A stretch of 64,000 bases of DNA from Thermodesulfobacteriota bacterium (GTDB lineage: Bacteria > Desulfobacterota_D > UBA1144 > Nemesobacterales > CSP1-2): positions 33,736 to 97,735 of the forward strand of contig DATMAT010000037.1 in the NCBI GenBank assembly GCA_035559815.1. The letters are read 5' to 3'. This document shows positions 44,286-52,257 of the stretch, one piece after another. Position 1 is the stretch's first letter. Every line of letters begins with the position of its first letter. A program made the translations under genes and the position numbers. The notes beneath the pieces were generated by a model. It saw only the letters and a program-made list of their open reading frames with translations, did no database searches and had not been told where the DNA came from.

Positions 44286-44391
44286 AAAGAAAAGGGTATT
44301 TGTAGAGCCGGAGTTGCTAAAATGCGCTGACTCATTAGATGTCCTTACGATAGGTGGTTATCACGGTAGCAGATATAAATCGCCATATTAA
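44272..44391 (+). CDS. Putative RiPP precursor peptide, lasso-like leader
   Basis: A 39-residue peptide behind AAAGGAGGTGAT (44256-44267), a near-perfect complement of the 16S 3' end, 8 bp from the ATG; this suggests high expression. The leader holds F10-x-x-P13-x-L15 followed by A19 and T26, close to the lasso leader rule YxxPxLxxxGx5T, the region B1/RRE proteins bind. Thr26 would be the conserved -2 Thr, placing cleavage after Ile27. The predicted core, Gly28 to Tyr39 (GGYHGSRYKSPY), starts with Gly but has Arg, Tyr and Lys at positions 7-9, so no Asp/Glu is available for a lasso ring. Ser33 and Ser37 are candidate kinase targets. Confidence 0.75.
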   Translation: MNRDEKKRVFVEPELLKCADSLDVLTIGGYHGSRYKSPY

Positions 44392-44714
44392 GGATAAGTA
44401 TAAAAAATGTTTCAAATATGGGGTCGGGTTTATTGTATAGGTGGTTCTTAATTTTATGACGGTTATGAGCAATTTAATAATATTAAGAAGGGTAATATAT
44501 TTGATTTCTTTTCCTTAATATTCGATTTATATATCATAAGTTAGATAAATATTTGATTCGATGTTTTGCACTTTAATTTTTTTTTGAAACAGCCTGATCC
44601 GAGTTTAGCAGTGAGCAAGAACTTAATCGCTAAAGTTTATACATTTAAATCTTTAAAAGCAGTAATAAACTTAAATTAACTTGATTTAATACTGCTTTAA
44701 GGAGCGGAGAATAA
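44392..44714. other. AT-rich spacer of 323 bp between precursor and kinase genes
   Basis: Strikingly AT-rich. It contains a 14-codon frame (44407-44451) of doubtful significance, an inverted repeat TTTAGC/GCTAAA near 44613-44637, and a strong long hairpin at 44656-44698 just before the kinase ribosome site. No clear intrinsic terminator with a GC stem is seen after the precursor. Confidence 0.5.
44656..44698 (+). promoter_or_regulatory. Hairpin upstream of the HPr-kinase-like gene
   Basis: AAAGCAGTA (44656-44664) pairs perfectly with TACTGCTTT (44690-44698), with further A-T pairs inside the 25-base loop. It ends 2 bp before the ribosome site of the kinase gene. It might act as an mRNA processing or stability element separating the abundant precursor message from the enzymes. 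Confidence 0.4.
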
Positions 44715-45692
44715 TTGGCCTATTTGACGAAGGGCTCTTACCTCGTACAGGGCATAAACATACATATTCTTTGTCAATCTAACCTGCAATCTTTGCTATT
44801 CAACTATTTTAATTCGCTTTATAGAGGAAAAAAACGCTTGGATATAAAGCCGCTGGAATTTGAACTTGATATAGTGGATGAACCCCCTTCTCTCCCTACT
44901 GAGTCCACTCCGGTGATAAAGTTACCCTCTATCACATCCTATAGAAACGGGGAGAAGATATATTTCCGCTCAAAAGATGGCTCCATGATTTCGTTAGACC
45001 CCGCTACAAGAAATGTAAGAGGATTTCTGAAGGCGGAAGCTTTAAAAGACTCTATGGAGTTGTTCTCGTTGGTATGTGCACCTTTTGTAGAAACCCTTAA
45101 ATATCATGGACTTTATTCTCTTCACTCCGCCGCCTTATATGGTGATGGAAGGGGATATTTGATTTCTGGAAACAGCGGATGCGGAAAAACCACCATTGCT
45201 CTGAGCTTGGTCTCCCAGGGTTTCAAATACGTTTCTGACGATTTCCTCATTCTCGAAGAGCTAAATGGGGAAATAATTGTCAATTCATTATTTAGAAGCT
45301 TTAATCTAGATCAAAAGGTAGCCGAACGACTTCCAGAGGTGGCATTGAGAGAAACCTTTGAATTTTCCGATGGGTTCAAGGTTTCGGTGGATATATCTCA
45401 AATTTTTTTAGGTTCATTTATTCCCTGTGCCAGACCGGACGTGATAATTTTTCCTCGCATCACACCAAACAGAAAAAGTCAGATTTATCCACTTAATAAA
45501 AAAGATGTATATGCCCGATTGCTCAAGCAGATTATATTAGCCATCGATAACGAAGTGTCTAAAAAACAGCTAGGCACACTTGAAAAACTGGTCAAGCAAA
45601 CGATCGGGTTCGAGCTTTTAAGCGGCAGGGATATATATGAAGAGCCTAGAAAACTCGTTGATCTTCTCAAGCATATAAATCTTCAAAATTGA
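44715..45692 (+). CDS. HPr-kinase-like protein (HprK-related, RiPP-associated)
   Basis: A 325-residue protein whose C-terminal half is an HprK-type P-loop kinase domain: LHSAALYGDGRGYLISGNSG, Walker A GNSGCGKTT (152-160) and the acidic SDD (174-176) after KYV. The N-terminal 110 residues are specific to this branch. In paeninodin-type lasso clusters such kinases phosphorylate a Ser of the precursor; related kinases are also grouped as HPr-rel systems with PqqD proteins and nucleotidyltransferases (recalled, not checked). No HPr protein gene is nearby, so the peptide at 44272 is the likely substrate. TTG start behind GGAGCGGAG. Confidence 0.85.
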   Translation: MAYLTKGSYLVQGINIHILCQSNLQSLLFNYFNSLYRGKKRLDIKPLEFELDIVDEPPSLPTESTPVIKLPSITSYRNGEKIYFRSKDGSMISLDPATRNVRGFLKAEALKDSMELFSLVCAPFVETLKYHGLYSLHSAALYGDGRGYLISGNSGCGKTTIALSLVSQGFKYVSDDFLILEELNGEIIVNSLFRSFNLDQKVAERLPEVALRETFEFSDGFKVSVDISQIFLGSFIPCARPDVIIFPRITPNRKSQIYPLNKKDVYARLLKQIILAIDNEVSKKQLGTLEKLVKQTIGFELLSGRDIYEEPRKLVDLLKHINLQN

Positions 45693-45718
45693 GACCGTGA
45701 TTTCTCCCAATAAGGCTT

Positions 45719-46246
45719 ATGATATCTATCACAAATAGCGATTTCGAGAAGATGAGGAAATCGATGAGTGGCAAGCAAAGCTCATTGGACAAAATGAGGA
45801 AAAGTTTCAAATCATTCGAAGATGTTACATTATTTGTTCAAATCTTTCTATTGATATCGATTCTACCTCTCCTGATAAAGTTCCTGTCTATTCAAAAACT
45901 TCTCAAGTTACTCACACCAAAAGAGGTAAAATCTTATCAAAATCAAGAGAGAGCCAAGGAAATGGTGGTGAAGTATACGGATTACATACTTGGTCGTAAC
46001 TACTGGATGTACAAAAAGATTTGTCTCAAAAGATCTTTGATTCTCTATCACTTCTTGAAGAAATTAGGAATGAACGTCAGAATATGCTTCGGTGTAAAAT
46101 TACCAGACGGGAAGATAAAAAGTAAACTAGAAGGACATGCTTGGCTCGTATATCAAGGCGATATCTTTCTGGAGAGGGATGTAGAAATGACTAAATCATA
46201 CAAGATAACCTACTGCTTCCCGGAAATGAGTGAACAAATTGCTTAG
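45719..46246 (+). CDS. Lasso-type B2 leader peptidase (transglutaminase-like)
   Basis: A 175-residue protein of the lasso biosynthesis B2 family (transglutaminase core 3). The N terminus has a hydrophobic helix (about 38-58) and a typical KLLTPKE stretch. The catalytic Cys is in KKICLKRSLILYHFLKKLG (Cys102), followed by NVRICFGVKLPDGK, the His in LEGHAWLVYQGD (His140) and an acidic residue close behind (Asp148). In lasso systems B2 cuts the leader after binding through B1. Its triad looks intact, so leader removal here is likely. Confidence 0.88.
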   Translation: MISITNSDFEKMRKSMSGKQSSLDKMRKSFKSFEDVTLFVQIFLLISILPLLIKFLSIQKLLKLLTPKEVKSYQNQERAKEMVVKYTDYILGRNYWMYKKICLKRSLILYHFLKKLGMNVRICFGVKLPDGKIKSKLEGHAWLVYQGDIFLERDVEMTKSYKITYCFPEMSEQIA

Positions 46247-46267
46247 CCTAACTCTGGAGAGAGGTTT

Positions 46268-47557
46268 TTGGAAACTTATATGAACCTATCAAATGAAGAC
46301 AGGATGTTGCTCTATTGCGGCCAGACGGAGATTTCCGAAACTACGAGGAGTCGAATTAAAGCGCTCGTTAGCTCGCCACTGAACTGGGATAATCTCCTAG
46401 ACTCCGCCTATTGGCATGGGGTTGCTCCCCTTCTTTACCATAATATTAAGCAAATGGGAGAGGGTAACTATATACCTCCAGATTTGTTGAATAAACTCAA
46501 GAACACATATTATGAAAATTTGGCCAAGAATATGTACTTATATTCTGAATTGGGGAAAATTCTGGAGGCGTTCAACCAGAATGGAATAAAAGTCATCGTA
46601 CTAAAGGGTGCGGCTTTGGCCGAGGCTGTTTATGGAGACATCGCTCTAAGACCTATGAACGATATCGACCTTATGGTCAAGAAAGAGGACCTCCCTACCG
46701 CAGAGAAGATAATGTCAGATTTAGGTTATACCTTCGCTGGAAAAGAACTCCCTGAATGGTACAGAGAAAACCATTTTCATGTTGGATACCTAAGTCCAGA
46801 TAAGTCTATACTGGTCGAACTCCATTGGCATATTGCCAGAAAATCTCATCCCTCTAGAATCGCCATCATCGACTCCGGCCTCATCGAAGGGTTCTGGGAA
46901 AGGGCGAAAACATCAGAGATTGCCGGGACTAAGGCATTAGTACTTTGCCCCGAGGATCTGCTTCTTCATCTTTCACTCCACTTTCTCAAGCATCGTTTCA
47001 TGAGCAATAGTTTCAGGGGTACTTTTACGAATAGAAACGCGCTAATACAGCTATGCGACATCAGTCAAATCCTCAAGCATTATGGTAATGAAATCAACTG
47101 GACCAGGCTTGAGCAAGAAGCGGATAAGCACGGGATTAAGAACCTAGTCTTTTCCATTATCCATATTGCAGAAGAACTGGGGAGCGGTGAATCAGTCTGT
47201 CATGAAAATTCGAATGGCCCGAACCCGGAAAATCTTGATTGTGAACTACTCGAGCTAATACATAAAAAAATACTGGCCAAGGAAGAGCGCATACCGGCTG
47301 TTTTTTTCCAGTCTCTGGCCGCAGATAGTTATAAATTGAAAGTACGCATCCTCCTCGATAGCTTATTCCCCCAGCCGAGTGTCCTAGCAAGGAAATATTC
47401 CCTGGATCCGCACTCGCTCAAGTTCTACCTATACTATCTCTTCAGACCTCTCGGCGTATTAATAAAGCATGCTAGGCTAATCAGGAAATTCTGGGGGGCT
47501 AATAAAGAAATCAGGGAGGAAGTTATTCTCAGCAAGTGGATAAATTCGAGAAATTAA
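46268..47557 (+). CDS. Nucleotidyltransferase-family protein of the peptide cluster
   Basis: A 429-residue protein of the nucleotidyltransferase family seen in lasso and HPr-kinase-related clusters. The active-site pattern is IKVIVLKGAALAEAVYGD followed by LRPMNDIDLMV, with the DxD metal ligands at Asp132 and Asp134. A long helical C-terminal part follows (CPEDLLLHLSLHFLKHRF). The family's reaction in these clusters is not established; nucleotidylation of the peptide or of the kinase product is inference. TTG start behind GGAGAGAGG, 21 bp after the B2 stop. Confidence 0.82.
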   Translation: METYMNLSNEDRMLLYCGQTEISETTRSRIKALVSSPLNWDNLLDSAYWHGVAPLLYHNIKQMGEGNYIPPDLLNKLKNTYYENLAKNMYLYSELGKILEAFNQNGIKVIVLKGAALAEAVYGDIALRPMNDIDLMVKKEDLPTAEKIMSDLGYTFAGKELPEWYRENHFHVGYLSPDKSILVELHWHIARKSHPSRIAIIDSGLIEGFWERAKTSEIAGTKALVLCPEDLLLHLSLHFLKHRFMSNSFRGTFTNRNALIQLCDISQILKHYGNEINWTRLEQEADKHGIKNLVFSIIHIAEELGSGESVCHENSNGPNPENLDCELLELIHKKILAKEERIPAVFFQSLAADSYKLKVRILLDSLFPQPSVLARKYSLDPHSLKFYLYYLFRPLGVLIKHARLIRKFWGANKEIREEVILSKWINSRN

Positions 47558-47608
47558 AGTGTTAATCGGGAATCGAGTCTTATTCAACATGGGAAATACA
47601 TAACATCG

Positions 47609-48655
47609 GTGAGACCTCCTTTGTCCTATGCAATCGAAACACACGATCTAACAAAAAACTTTCCGGTAATAAAAAGATACCGTGAAATGATCGTGCATCC
47701 TTTCCGGAGAAAAGAAATTACCGCTCTCCAAGAAGTGAACATTCAAGTAAGAAAAGGTGAGTTGTTCGGTTTATTAGGACCGAATGGCGCCGGTAAGACT
47801 ACACTCATAAAGATCCTTTGTACCCTGGTTCTGCCCACCTCCGGAAAAGCATTCGTAGGAGGTTTAGATGTCACAAAGGAGGGAAGAAGCATAAGAAGAA
47901 TCATCGGATATGTCATAAGCGACGAGAGGAGTTTTTATTGGCGTCTTACCGGGAGGCAAAATCTGAAATTCTTCGCCAAGCTTAACAATATACCCAATAG
48001 TGAGGCGGACACTAGAATAGACAGAGTGCTCGAGTTTCTGGAGCTTGCTGACAATGCCGAAAGGATGTTCAAGGACTATTCCACCGGGATGAGGCAAAAA
48101 TTAGCCATTGCTAGAGGGCTTCTAACAAACCCGGAGATTATTTTCATGGATGAGCCAACTAGAAGCCTGGACCCGATCACCGTACAGAATTTAAGAACCC
48201 TAGTGAAGGATAAAATAGTCGGAGAAGAAAAAAAGACTGTGGTTTTTGCCACCCATAACTTACAGGAAGCTCAGGACATTTGCGACCGGGTGGGAATAAT
48301 TCATAAGGGGCAATTGAAAGCGGTCGGCTCTGTGGAAGAGATAAGGAGAAAACTGGGCACAGATAAAAAGTATGTGATGAAACTGAAGGCACTGGAATAT
48401 GAATCGCTCAAAAAGATTATTAGCGTATCCTCGGTCAGAAAGATCAGGTTCATGGAAAATGGCTCTCATCCCGACTACATTCAAATTGAGGTTGAAACTG
48501 CAGACGGAGATGGAAGCATACCCAGTTTAATTAAACAAATTGTCGACGCCGGCGCTAAGGTCTATTCCCTTCATGAGGAAGAAACCTCCCTGGAAGAGCT
48601 TTTCTCAAGGGTTATAGACAGAGGCGACCGAATAAGTGGAGAATCAATATCATGA
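47609..48655 (+). CDS. ABC transporter ATP-binding protein
   Basis: A 348-residue ABC-2-type exporter ATPase. Walker A GLLGPNGAGKTTLIKIL (about 54-70), signature YSTGMRQKLAIARGLL, Walker B IIFMDEPTRSLDP and the H-loop VVFATHNLQEAQ are intact. It has a C-terminal extension of about 95 residues, as in NatA/CcmA-like members. GTG start 52 bp after the nucleotidyltransferase; its stop overlaps the permease ATG (ATGA). Placed with the peptide genes, it probably powers export of the mature peptide and immunity. Confidence 0.9.
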   Translation: MRPPLSYAIETHDLTKNFPVIKRYREMIVHPFRRKEITALQEVNIQVRKGELFGLLGPNGAGKTTLIKILCTLVLPTSGKAFVGGLDVTKEGRSIRRIIGYVISDERSFYWRLTGRQNLKFFAKLNNIPNSEADTRIDRVLEFLELADNAERMFKDYSTGMRQKLAIARGLLTNPEIIFMDEPTRSLDPITVQNLRTLVKDKIVGEEKKTVVFATHNLQEAQDICDRVGIIHKGQLKAVGSVEEIRRKLGTDKKYVMKLKALEYESLKKIISVSSVRKIRFMENGSHPDYIQIEVETADGDGSIPSLIKQIVDAGAKVYSLHEEETSLEELFSRVIDRGDRISGESIS

Positions 48656-49464
48656 CTTTCCTTGAAAAGCCACTGGCCTTTCTCTGGAGAGATTTGCTAG
48701 AGGAATCGAGCTACAAGTTTGCATTTGTAATGCAGCTTTTTGGGATATTTACCTCCACCTTGGGGCTTTATTTCCTTTCAAAGCTTCTCGGCGACGCTGG
48801 GGTATCATATCTTGAGCCTTATGGCGGCGACTATTTCTCATTCGTACTCATAGGAATTGCTTTTTACAGCTATCTGGCGGTGTCCATGCAGAGCCTTTCC
48901 GGCAGCATTAGAGAAGGACAGGTGCTCGGGACACTGGAAGCCCTCCTGATAACTCAGACGGAGATACCGACGATTATCCTTTCTTCATCCCTATACAGCT
49001 TCGTATGGGCATCACTTAGGGTCTTGGCGTACTTATTATTGGGAGTCTTCGCTTTTGGGCTTAATATCGATGGAGCAAACATACCCGGGGCTTTACTGAT
49101 TCTGGCTCTGACTATCGTTTCTTTCAGCAGTCTTGGAATCATTTCGGCAAGTTTTATCATGGTACTAAAAAGAGGAGACCCGGTTAGTAGAATATTTACG
49201 GGCCTTTCTAGCTTGTTTGGAGGGCTTTATTTTCCTATCTCCGTCCTCCCCGACTGGTTACAGACAATTTCTTACCTCCTGCCCGTAACCTATGCTCTTG
49301 AGGCGATGAGATTATCCTTGCTTAAGGGATATGCCCTGAGCGAGCTAATGCCTAATATCTTAGTATTGTCTATTTTTGCCGTTACTACCCTACCCCTTAG
49401 TATAGCCATCTTTGCATATGCCATAAAAAGAGCGAAGAGAGATGGAACCCTCACTCAGTACTAA
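48652..49464 (+). CDS. ABC-2 type transporter permease
   Basis: A 270-residue inner-membrane protein with six hydrophobic segments in the ABC-2 pattern. The conserved FTGLSSLFGGLYFPISVLPD element precedes LLPVTYALEAMRLSLLKG. The first four bases overlap the ATPase gene, so the pair forms one exporter. It is the last gene of the peptide cluster; a copy of the shared motif and the beta-helix gene follow. Confidence 0.88.
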   Translation: MTFLEKPLAFLWRDLLEESSYKFAFVMQLFGIFTSTLGLYFLSKLLGDAGVSYLEPYGGDYFSFVLIGIAFYSYLAVSMQSLSGSIREGQVLGTLEALLITQTEIPTIILSSSLYSFVWASLRVLAYLLLGVFAFGLNIDGANIPGALLILALTIVSFSSLGIISASFIMVLKRGDPVSRIFTGLSSLFGGLYFPISVLPDWLQTISYLLPVTYALEAMRLSLLKGYALSELMPNILVLSIFAVTTLPLSIAIFAYAIKRAKRDGTLTQY

Positions 49465-49775
49465 GCTTCATTCAAGCTAAACCATTACAAATCAAGCTCG
49501 CCTGATAATAGTTTTAATCTACATTATCATATATAACTTAAGTACTAAGCCAAAATCAACCTTTCGTTATTAGAGAAATCTAACTAAAGTCCCGTTGAAC
49601 TCATAACTCACCTAGAGTTAGCATATGAACATACTTTATTCGCCATTCGTCGAGAGCTATCTCTATATCTGTCTTTTAAAAAGTACTTGACTCGAAGAAC
49701 ACATATTGCCGCTGCCCCACGATAGGCTCTATTTGATAAGTACTGAGTGTAGAGAAATTAGGAGGATGGAAAACA
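49465..49775. other. Spacer of 311 bp with copy 3 of the shared motif
   Basis: Between the permease and the beta-helix gene. No gene is seen. It contains the 22-bp motif at 49536-49558 and a TTGACT box at 49686-49691 that could serve a promoter for the beta-helix gene. Confidence 0.4.
49536..49558 (+). promoter_or_regulatory. Shared 22-bp motif, copy 3 (upstream of beta-helix gene)
   Basis: ACTTAAGTACTAAGCCAAAA lies 72 bp after the permease stop and about 220 bp before the beta-helix start. It is closest to copy 1 at 43681, sharing also the flanking TATA before and AACC after. Confidence 0.4.
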
Positions 49776-51626
49776 TTGGCCCGGTCCGAGGGGAAAACTA
49801 ATTGTAGAATAAAAAAAACTTTTTTTTATCACTGCATAAAAGTTTTTATTTATACTCTTTATGTCCTGTTTATACCTAAAGCAGTCTATGCCGCCGTTTT
49901 TAATGTTCCCTCCGGAAACGTACCTGCCCTGGTCGAGTCAATCAAGGTAGCTAACACCACTGCCGAAGATGACACCATTTTTCTAGAGGCTGGAACCTAC
50001 ACCCTGACAGGAGTAGACAACACAACCGACGGCGCTAACGGATTACCCTCCATAATCAGCAACATAGAAATCATCGGAGACGGACCCGGCGTAACCATTA
50101 TTGAGCGCGATTCAACCGCTGAACCTTTTCGTATCTTTCATATCGCCGATACCGGCACCCTGATTTTAGAAGGCTTAGCTATTACCGGTGGTCTCGTAGA
50201 ATGCTGTGATATCGGTGGAGGTATCTTTAACGACGGATCCTTAGTCGTAACGAACAGCGTAATCTCCGGCAATTCTGCCGAGTTCGAAGGAGGTGGACTA
50301 GCCGGCAATGGAACAGCAACAATAATCAACAGCACCGTTTCCAATAACTCCGCACAGGATGGAGGCGGGATCTTTGGCAGCTCCGTGGATATTACGAGCA
50401 GTATTATTTCAGATAACTTTGCCCAAGGTTTTGGCGGCGGTATAGACGGAACGGTGAATATCAAGGACAGCCAGATATTGAATAACCAAGCCGGTTTCTT
50501 GGGCGGAGGGATATTCGGTACTGTAACTATGAAAGACAGTCTGGTCGCCGGTAATAGTTCGGATTTTAGGGGTGGCGGCATTGCTAATATCGGGACATCC
50601 AACATCACGAATACCACTATATCCGGTAACGGTGCAGAGTTTTCGGGTGGGGCGATATCGAACTCCGACTCGTTGACTCTGACTAATAGCTCCATCTACG
50701 ACAACTCCTCCGGCTTTGGTGCTGTCGTAGATAACACCGAGAGTCTTTTGGTCGTGTTGAATAGCACTATTGCCGACAATAACGGCGGTGGAATTGAAAA
50801 CGTAGACGCTATCACCACTATAATCAACAGCACTATATTCAATAACGAATTCGGGGTCGATAACTTTAACGGCTCTGAGTTTTTTGGTGTCGTGGAGATA
50901 CAAAACACCATCATTGCCCTTAATAATTTAGGTGATTGCTTTGGCCCTATCACCTCGCTTGGGAATAATCTCATCGGTGACAGCTCCGGTTGTGACCTTA
51001 GCACCGGCCCGGATGACCGGTTTGGAGACCCGGGCCTCGGAGATTTCACCGATGACGGTACTCCCGGCAATGGGCATTACCCCCTTCTTGCCGACAGTCA
51101 GGCAATCAACGCCGGTAACCATGATGTTTGCTCAGATATACCGATACTGGCTGCTGACCAGATTGGGCAGAAAAGGGTAGGAGTTTGCGACATTGGGGCA
51201 ATTGAATCCATAATCAACATTACTGATATAAACGGGATTGTTAAATTCGAATCCTTGCCAAAGACAATCCAACAGATAAAAAAGAAAAAAGCATGTCCGG
51301 GCACTTATCCTTGGAGATTCAGGTTCCGGGCTAAGCTCACAAACATCAGCGATAATATGCTCTCTGATATAGTGGTTAGGCTCAAGGAAAACTCGCCGAA
51401 GGATGCCAAAATAACGATCACGGTCCTGAATAAGGCAGGGTATAAAGATGCTTTACTCGAGCCAGGAGAAAGTGCACAGGTCAGGTTTGAATTATGTTTC
51501 AAGCAGAAGTTTAACAGCATTGGCCTCGACTTATTCAAGGCGGCGCTTGGCTTATCTCACCTGGCTGATTTGGTAGATGTGAAGGGGTCGGTGACAGAGC
51601 CTAATGAAGATGAAAATACTCTCTAA
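49776..51626 (+). CDS. Secreted right-handed beta-helix (polymorphic outer-membrane-like) protein
   Basis: A 616-residue exported protein. A basic N terminus and long hydrophobic signal (to about residue 39, KAVYA|AVFN) precede a CSLREA-like start (VESIKVANTTAEDDTIFLEA). About twelve parallel beta-helix rungs follow with GGG-I-x-N and N-S-x-I-S-x-N patterns (about 110-390). The section ending DQIGQKRVGVCDIGAIE is the usual end of choice-of-anchor Q proteins. The last 120 residues form an Ig/DUF11-like domain. TTG start behind GGAGG at 10-bp spacing. Probably a surface or adhesion protein. Confidence 0.82.
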   Translation: MARSEGKTNCRIKKTFFYHCIKVFIYTLYVLFIPKAVYAAVFNVPSGNVPALVESIKVANTTAEDDTIFLEAGTYTLTGVDNTTDGANGLPSIISNIEIIGDGPGVTIIERDSTAEPFRIFHIADTGTLILEGLAITGGLVECCDIGGGIFNDGSLVVTNSVISGNSAEFEGGGLAGNGTATIINSTVSNNSAQDGGGIFGSSVDITSSIISDNFAQGFGGGIDGTVNIKDSQILNNQAGFLGGGIFGTVTMKDSLVAGNSSDFRGGGIANIGTSNITNTTISGNGAEFSGGAISNSDSLTLTNSSIYDNSSGFGAVVDNTESLLVVLNSTIADNNGGGIENVDAITTIINSTIFNNEFGVDNFNGSEFFGVVEIQNTIIALNNLGDCFGPITSLGNNLIGDSSGCDLSTGPDDRFGDPGLGDFTDDGTPGNGHYPLLADSQAINAGNHDVCSDIPILAADQIGQKRVGVCDIGAIESIINITDINGIVKFESLPKTIQQIKKKKACPGTYPWRFRFRAKLTNISDNMLSDIVVRLKENSPKDAKITITVLNKAGYKDALLEPGESAQVRFELCFKQKFNSIGLDLFKAALGLSHLADLVDVKGSVTEPNEDENTL

Positions 51627-51757
51627 CTCATCAAGCAAATAGGACCCTACCTAGAATAAAAACTACTTGACTCCATATTATTAAACATACAGAAGTTCTA
51701 ATACCATATTCCCCGGATTTATTTTAAAATTTACCGTAAGTCCTCCAAGAGGCATGT

Positions 51758-52126
51758 ATGAAAGCGATCAGAGACGCGGCGAGGGTTGCAATAATAGACT
51801 GCATGGCAATCAAGCCTGGAGAAAAGGTCCTAGTCATAACCGATGGCCTGCTTAGAAAAATCGGCTATGTCTTATGGGAATCGGCAAAAGAGATTGGAGC
51901 CGAGGCCCTGATTGTAGAAATTATCCCGAGGGGATCACACGGAGAAGAACCGCTCAAACCCTTGGCTGAATTCATGAAACAAGTAGATGTTATAATCGCC
52001 CCTACCTCAAAATCACTAAGCCACGCTGACTCTAGGCGAGAGGCTAGTAAGAATGGGGTAAGGACTGCCACCATCTATGTAGATGACGCACTAATAATGG
52101 GAAGGGGGAAATTCCTCATTTTTTAA
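51758..52126 (+). pseudogene. Truncated M29-type aminopeptidase fragment
   Basis: A 122-codon frame whose first 105 residues match the N-terminal domain of M29-like aminopeptidases (CMAIKPGEKVLVITDGLLRK, VDVIIAPTSKSLSHADSRRE, ASKNGVRTATI). Where the family continues with a PGIT-type motif and a 200-residue metal-binding domain, this frame ends with an unrelated short tail. All metal ligands would be missing, so it is probably a gene remnant; a regulatory stand-alone domain is less likely. Confidence 0.65.
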
Positions 52127-52257
52127 TCCGGTCTAGCAGTATGCGGAAAGACGAATCTGGGCGTCACTACACATAGGTAGTTTTCAAAAAGCTTAAGGTT
52201 GCCTTTTGAATTGTTCCTAAATTTATAGCATTAAATAAGAAAAAGTAATTCTTTGCC

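Noticed and set aside
44407..44451. 14-codon frame after the precursor (MFQIWGRVYCIGGS) as a second precursor
   Set aside because: Its ribosome site is weak and 12 bp away, it lacks the P-x-L leader motif and is too short for a leader plus core.
43779..49464. Calling the cluster a canonical lasso peptide cluster
   Set aside because: No asparagine-synthetase-like cyclase is present and the predicted core has no Asp or Glu for the ring. Only leader recognition, leader cleavage, kinase, nucleotidyltransferase and export parts are supported.
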